DNA of 64,000 nucleotides, from assembly GCA_022510945.1 (NCBI GenBank), contig JAFLSK010000001.1, positions 169,440-233,439 on the forward strand. The letters are read 5' to 3'. Each line of letters begins with the position of its first letter. Positions within the stretch are counted from its first letter, which is position 1. The notes below the pieces were generated by a model. That model searched no databases. It saw only the letters and a list, made by a program, of their open reading frames with translations, and was not told the DNA's origin. Shown here piece after piece: positions 61,131 through 64,000 of the stretch. The DNA is from Ruminococcus sp. Its GTDB lineage: Bacteria > Bacillota > Clostridia > Oscillospirales > Acutalibacteraceae. The position numbers and the translations under genes were made by a program.

Positions 61131-62182
61131 TATGCTTCCTTATCTTTTTCTATTTCTTCTATAAGTGCGTCAACAAGTTTATCCTCGCTGACTTTGTAGA
61201 GAATCTCTCCCTTTTTGAATACGAGGCCGCAGCCGTTACCTCCAGCAATACCGTAGTCGGCCTCACGCGACTCGCCGGGACCGTTTACAATACAGCCCAT
61301 AACAGCGACCTTTATGTTACGTTTACAGTCCTTGAGGCGTTCCTGAACCTCGTTTGCGAGCGAAATAAGGTCAATTTGAGTCCTACCGCAGGTCGGACAG
61401 GAAACAAACTGTACTCCGCCTTTTTCGATATCGAGGGCTTTAAGGATATCCCTCGCGGCGTAAACCTCGCGTACAGGGTCAGCGGTAAGCGAAACACGGA
61501 TAGTATCACCAATGTCGTGAAGCAGAAGCGAGCCTATGCCTGCAGAGGATTTGATGATCCCGAGCCGCTCTGTACCCGCCTCGGTAACGCCGAGGTGGAG
61601 CGGATAATCGCACTGTTGGGCGGCAAGCTCATACGCCTGAACCATAGTGGGTACGGTAGAGCTCTTCATCGAGAGAACTATGTTATTAAAATCAAATTTT
61701 TCGAGTAATGATGCGTGGTAGAGCGCACTGTCGCACAAAGCCTGCGGAGTCGGAGAGCCGTATTTTGCGAGGATTTCCTTCTCGAGAGAGCCGCTGTTAA
61801 CGCCGATACGAATGGGAATATTTTTATTTGCGCATGCTGTTGCAACCGCCTTTACCCTATCGTCCGAGCCGATGTTACCCGGGTTAATGCGAATTTTGTC
61901 TATGCCCGCCTCAACTGCCTCGAGCGCAAGCTTATAATCGAAGTGAATATCAGCGACTATCGGAGTGCTCACAGCCTCTTTTAAAGCAGGAATGAGCTTT
62001 ACAGCATCCTTGTTAGGGATAGCGGCGCGGATAATATCACAGCCGGCTTTCTCTAAAGCGACAGCCTGCTTTACGCTGCCTTCTATGTTATCAGCGGGAA
62101 CGTTGAGCATTGACTGAATACTTACTCTTGCTCCTCCGCCGATTTTGACATTACCTGCAGTTACTTGTATTTTACTTGACAT
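61130..62182 (-). CDS. ispG: 4-hydroxy-3-methylbut-2-en-1-yl diphosphate synthase
   Basis: A 350-residue iron-sulphur enzyme of the MEP isoprenoid pathway. Seen: the TIM-barrel half with IQSMLNVPA, RINPGNIGSDDR, and cluster cysteines in SCPTCGRTQ near residue 258 and GCIVNGPGE near 293, the standard C-x2-C..C-x6-E set. It reduces MEcPP to HMBPP, probably with flavodoxin or ferredoxin. It lies between rseP and polC; dxr, another MEP gene, is two genes upstream. Confidence 0.97.
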   Translation of the reverse strand: MSSKIQVTAGNVKIGGGARVSIQSMLNVPADNIEGSVKQAVALEKAGCDIIRAAIPNKDAVKLIPALKEAVSTPIVADIHFDYKLALEAVEAGIDKIRINPGNIGSDDRVKAVATACANKNIPIRIGVNSGSLEKEILAKYGSPTPQALCDSALYHASLLEKFDFNNIVLSMKSSTVPTMVQAYELAAQQCDYPLHLGVTEAGTERLGIIKSSAGIGSLLLHDIGDTIRVSLTADPVREVYAARDILKALDIEKGGVQFVSCPTCGRTQIDLISLANEVQERLKDCKRNIKVAVMGCIVNGPGESREADYGIAGGNGCGLVFKKGEILYKVSEDKLVDALIEEIEKDKEA

Positions 62183-62185
62183 AGT

Positions 62186-63550
62186 TTATCCTCCGAATGG
62201 CAGTAACTGCCATATATCTTTCAACGCTATAAGTGCCGACAACGCGAGCAACAGTACGAGACCTGCACCGTTTACGATTCCTTCAACCTTACGCGGAATC
62301 GGTCTGCGGAATATAGTCTCGATTAAAAGGAATACAAATCTTCCGCCATCGAGCGCGGGAAACGGCAACATATTGAATATTCCGAGATTGACGGAAATCA
62401 ACAACATAACATAGACTATGTTGTTGACCGCATCCAAAAAGCCTGTTTCAAGTCCCTTCGACGCAACCTGAGTTACGGCTGACGCAACACCGACGGGTCC
62501 GGAAACGTCTTTAATGCTGAATTCGCCTCTGACAAGACCTATGAGCGTTGCCCATACCATTCTCGCGACGGAGGTCGTTTGCAGACCTGTCTGCGTAAGG
62601 ACTGTGCCGATATTCTTCTCGATAGGCTCAACGTAGAAATCGAGCGAAACCGCGGGTTGTTCATCATCGGATTTAAGGTATGTGTAAAACTGAACGTCCT
62701 TAAGCAACATCTTTTTGCCGTTTCGGAGCACCTCTAAATCCATCTGATAACGCTGACGCGTTTCTTTCACTTCAATATCAAGCGCTTTATGCTCCGATGT
62801 GCCGACTGCTTTTTCAATTTTTTTGCCATATTTGATTGCTAATTCTTCAGCGGTGCTTTTATCTGCTGCAGCGTTTATCTTCTCAGCACCTTCCGTAAGA
62901 AGATTGTATGCCTTTGTAATCTGTTTTTCGCTGTAATTAGCCTTTTCTTCGTTATAAAAATCAACATAGAGGTTGCACAAAAACATAGCGCAATCCTGTT
63001 TGTAAATGCTAAGAGTATCGCCGTCAACCTCTTTGCATTTAGAGGTGTAGAGAGCGAACTGAATATCCTGACTTGTTAAGATACGGTAGTTGTTGACCTT
63101 TGTGATAGTATCGCCAGACTGCAAACCGCAGTTTGCAGAAAATGACGTCTGCGGAAATGAGCTGACTGTCGTAGACGAGTAATAAGGTGTCTGAATAACG
63201 ATTACAAACATCATAATCAAGCCGAGCACAATGTTCATAAAAGCACCCGCGACAATAATAATCATACGTTTCCAAACCTTTGCGTTGTTGAAAGCGCGCG
63301 GATTGTCGCTGTCCTCGTCCTCGCCCTCCATAGCGCAGTAGCCGCCTATCGGGAAAGCTCTGAGCGAATAGGTTGTTTCTCCCCTTGTAAAGCTGAAAAG
63401 CTTAGGACCCATACCGAGAGCAAACTCGTTGACCTGTACTCCGCTTCGCTTAGCAGCGAGAAAATGACCTCCCTCGTGGAAGAAAATAATCAACTCAAAA
63501 AGTAAAACGCCGATAATTATAAGCGCAATTGTGGTTAAGACTGATACCAT
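62186..63550 (-). CDS. rseP: RIP metalloprotease RseP (RasP)
   Basis: A 454-residue site-2 protease that cuts anti-sigma factors and signal-peptide remnants within the membrane. Seen: zinc motif HEGGH (25-29; usually HELGH, but the HExxH ligands remain), ALDGGRF with D401, and four helices. A PDZ domain begins near residue 138, but between YTSK and RYQMDLEVLRNGKK there is an extra helical insert of about 95 residues (172-265), so it exceeds the common 420. It follows dxr by 28 bp and precedes ispG by 3 bp. Confidence 0.94.
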   Translation of the reverse strand: MVSVLTTIALIIIGVLLFELIIFFHEGGHFLAAKRSGVQVNEFALGMGPKLFSFTRGETTYSLRAFPIGGYCAMEGEDEDSDNPRAFNNAKVWKRMIIIVAGAFMNIVLGLIMMFVIVIQTPYYSSTTVSSFPQTSFSANCGLQSGDTITKVNNYRILTSQDIQFALYTSKCKEVDGDTLSIYKQDCAMFLCNLYVDFYNEEKANYSEKQITKAYNLLTEGAEKINAAADKSTAEELAIKYGKKIEKAVGTSEHKALDIEVKETRQRYQMDLEVLRNGKKMLLKDVQFYTYLKSDDEQPAVSLDFYVEPIEKNIGTVLTQTGLQTTSVARMVWATLIGLVRGEFSIKDVSGPVGVASAVTQVASKGLETGFLDAVNNIVYVMLLISVNLGIFNMLPFPALDGGRFVFLLIETIFRRPIPRKVEGIVNGAGLVLLLALSALIALKDIWQLLPFGG

Positions 63551-63578
63551 AAAAATAAATTCATCTCCGAAAAAGGAT

Positions 63579-64000
63579 TTATGAAATGTGTTCTAATACA
63601 AACTCTCTCGCCTTTTTGTCGGCGTTGAGCACATCCTCGACGCTCTTTGCCTCTACGTTATCCTGCGCAAGCATAGCGTCCGTTACAAGGTCGCCGATAT
63701 CAAGGAAAGAAATCTTTCTCTCTCTGAACATCTTATTAGCCACCTCGTTCGCGCCGTTTGCAGCAGCCGCACAGAGACCGCCGCGGTCAATAGCAAGCTT
63801 GCAGGCACGCAGACACTTGAAGGTGTCGTAGTCGGGCTCGAAGAATGTGAGCTTCTGATAATCTGTAAGAGAAAGCTGTTTAACCGGTGACGGTACGCGT
63901 GCGGGATAAGTGATAGCGTATTGGATAGGTATGCGCATATCGGGCACGCCGAGCTGAGCGATAACGGAATTGTCGACATATTCAATCATTGAGTGGATAA
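63579..64000 (-). CDS. dxr: 1-deoxy-D-xylulose 5-phosphate reductoisomerase (3' part)
   Basis: The C-terminal part of Dxr; the 5' end lies beyond the window, and the frame runs through position 64000 with IHSM before the first internal ATG. Seen: HSMIEYVDNSVIAQLGVPDMRIPIQYA, the family's flexible-loop and substrate region, and the C-terminal helical domain. The enzyme converts DXP to MEP with NADPH, supplying the pathway completed by IspG nearby. The catalytic NADPH domain is not visible here. Confidence 0.95.
   Translation of the reverse strand, partial: IHSMIEYVDNSVIAQLGVPDMRIPIQYAITYPARVPSPVKQLSLTDYQKLTFFEPDYDTFKCLRACKLAIDRGGLCAAAANGANEVANKMFRERKISFLDIGDLVTDAMLAQDNVEAKSVEDVLNADKKAREFVLEHIS

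Noticed and set aside
63465-63480. HEGGH in RseP read as an inactivated zinc site
   Set aside because: Both histidines and the glutamate of HExxH are kept and DGG is present, so activity is expected.

Overview
The window is a stretch of core chromosome from a low-GC, Gram-positive, probably anaerobic member of the Clostridia. Family-level placement near Ruminococcaceae/Oscillospiraceae is inference. The reasons are PolC-type DNA polymerase III, DivIVA/SepF division genes, a SpoIVFB-like protease gene, RicA/YlbF-type and YajC/TIGR04086 gene pairs, a short HisG that needs HisZ, near-consensus sigma-A promoters and AGGAGG-type ribosome binding sites. Most genes lie on the minus strand, as expected for one replication arm. 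I see no prophage, IS element, CRISPR array or defence island.

Layout. 1-3.6 kb: tRNA-Ser(GGA), then the TIGR03960/TIGR03936 pair, a SpoIVFB-like M50 protease and a small membrane protein in the SpoIVFA position. 3.6-9 kb: a MATE transporter and VanZ-like protein diverge from a small-multidrug-export protein and two FAD oxidoreductases. 9-10.7 kb: RNase P RNA diverges from malic enzyme. 10.7-16.2 kb: a murD-led operon with two M42 aminopeptidases, a GNAT enzyme and a PLP methionine-gamma-lyase-like protein. 16.3-25.2 kb: a MocR regulator converges on the tig-clpP-clpX-lon-engB-lysA proteostasis operon. 25.3-33 kb: metallophosphoesterase, thrC, dipeptidase, yraN, rnhB, rbgA, lepB, rplS, rluD and lspA.

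33-44.5 kb: one long operon, miaB-ricA-like-mutS-mutL-miaA-hlyD-like-yggS-sepF-ylmH-divIVA, joins tRNA modification, mismatch repair and septum placement. 44.6-49.2 kb: yajC and TIGR04086, an RluA-type synthase, DUF1294, a secreted GHL10-type hydrolase and mtaB. 49.2-55.4 kb: the histidine operon hisZGDCBAIE, which lacks hisH and hisF. 55.4-64 kb: an AI-2E-family permease, polC, ispG, rseP and the 3' part of dxr, which runs off the window.

Fourteen near-consensus sigma-A promoters can be read, and every one chosen has a 17-bp spacer. Many operon ends carry clear intrinsic terminators. The most interesting signals are regulatory. In two places (lepB/rbgA and divIVA/lspA) a promoter is superimposed on the terminator of the upstream gene, so that new transcripts begin past the 5' arm of the hairpin. 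A 20-bp inverted repeat covers the start region of the his promoter. SD-sequestering hairpins precede two small membrane-protein genes. I found no convincing undescribed multi-gene system; the gene content is largely housekeeping.
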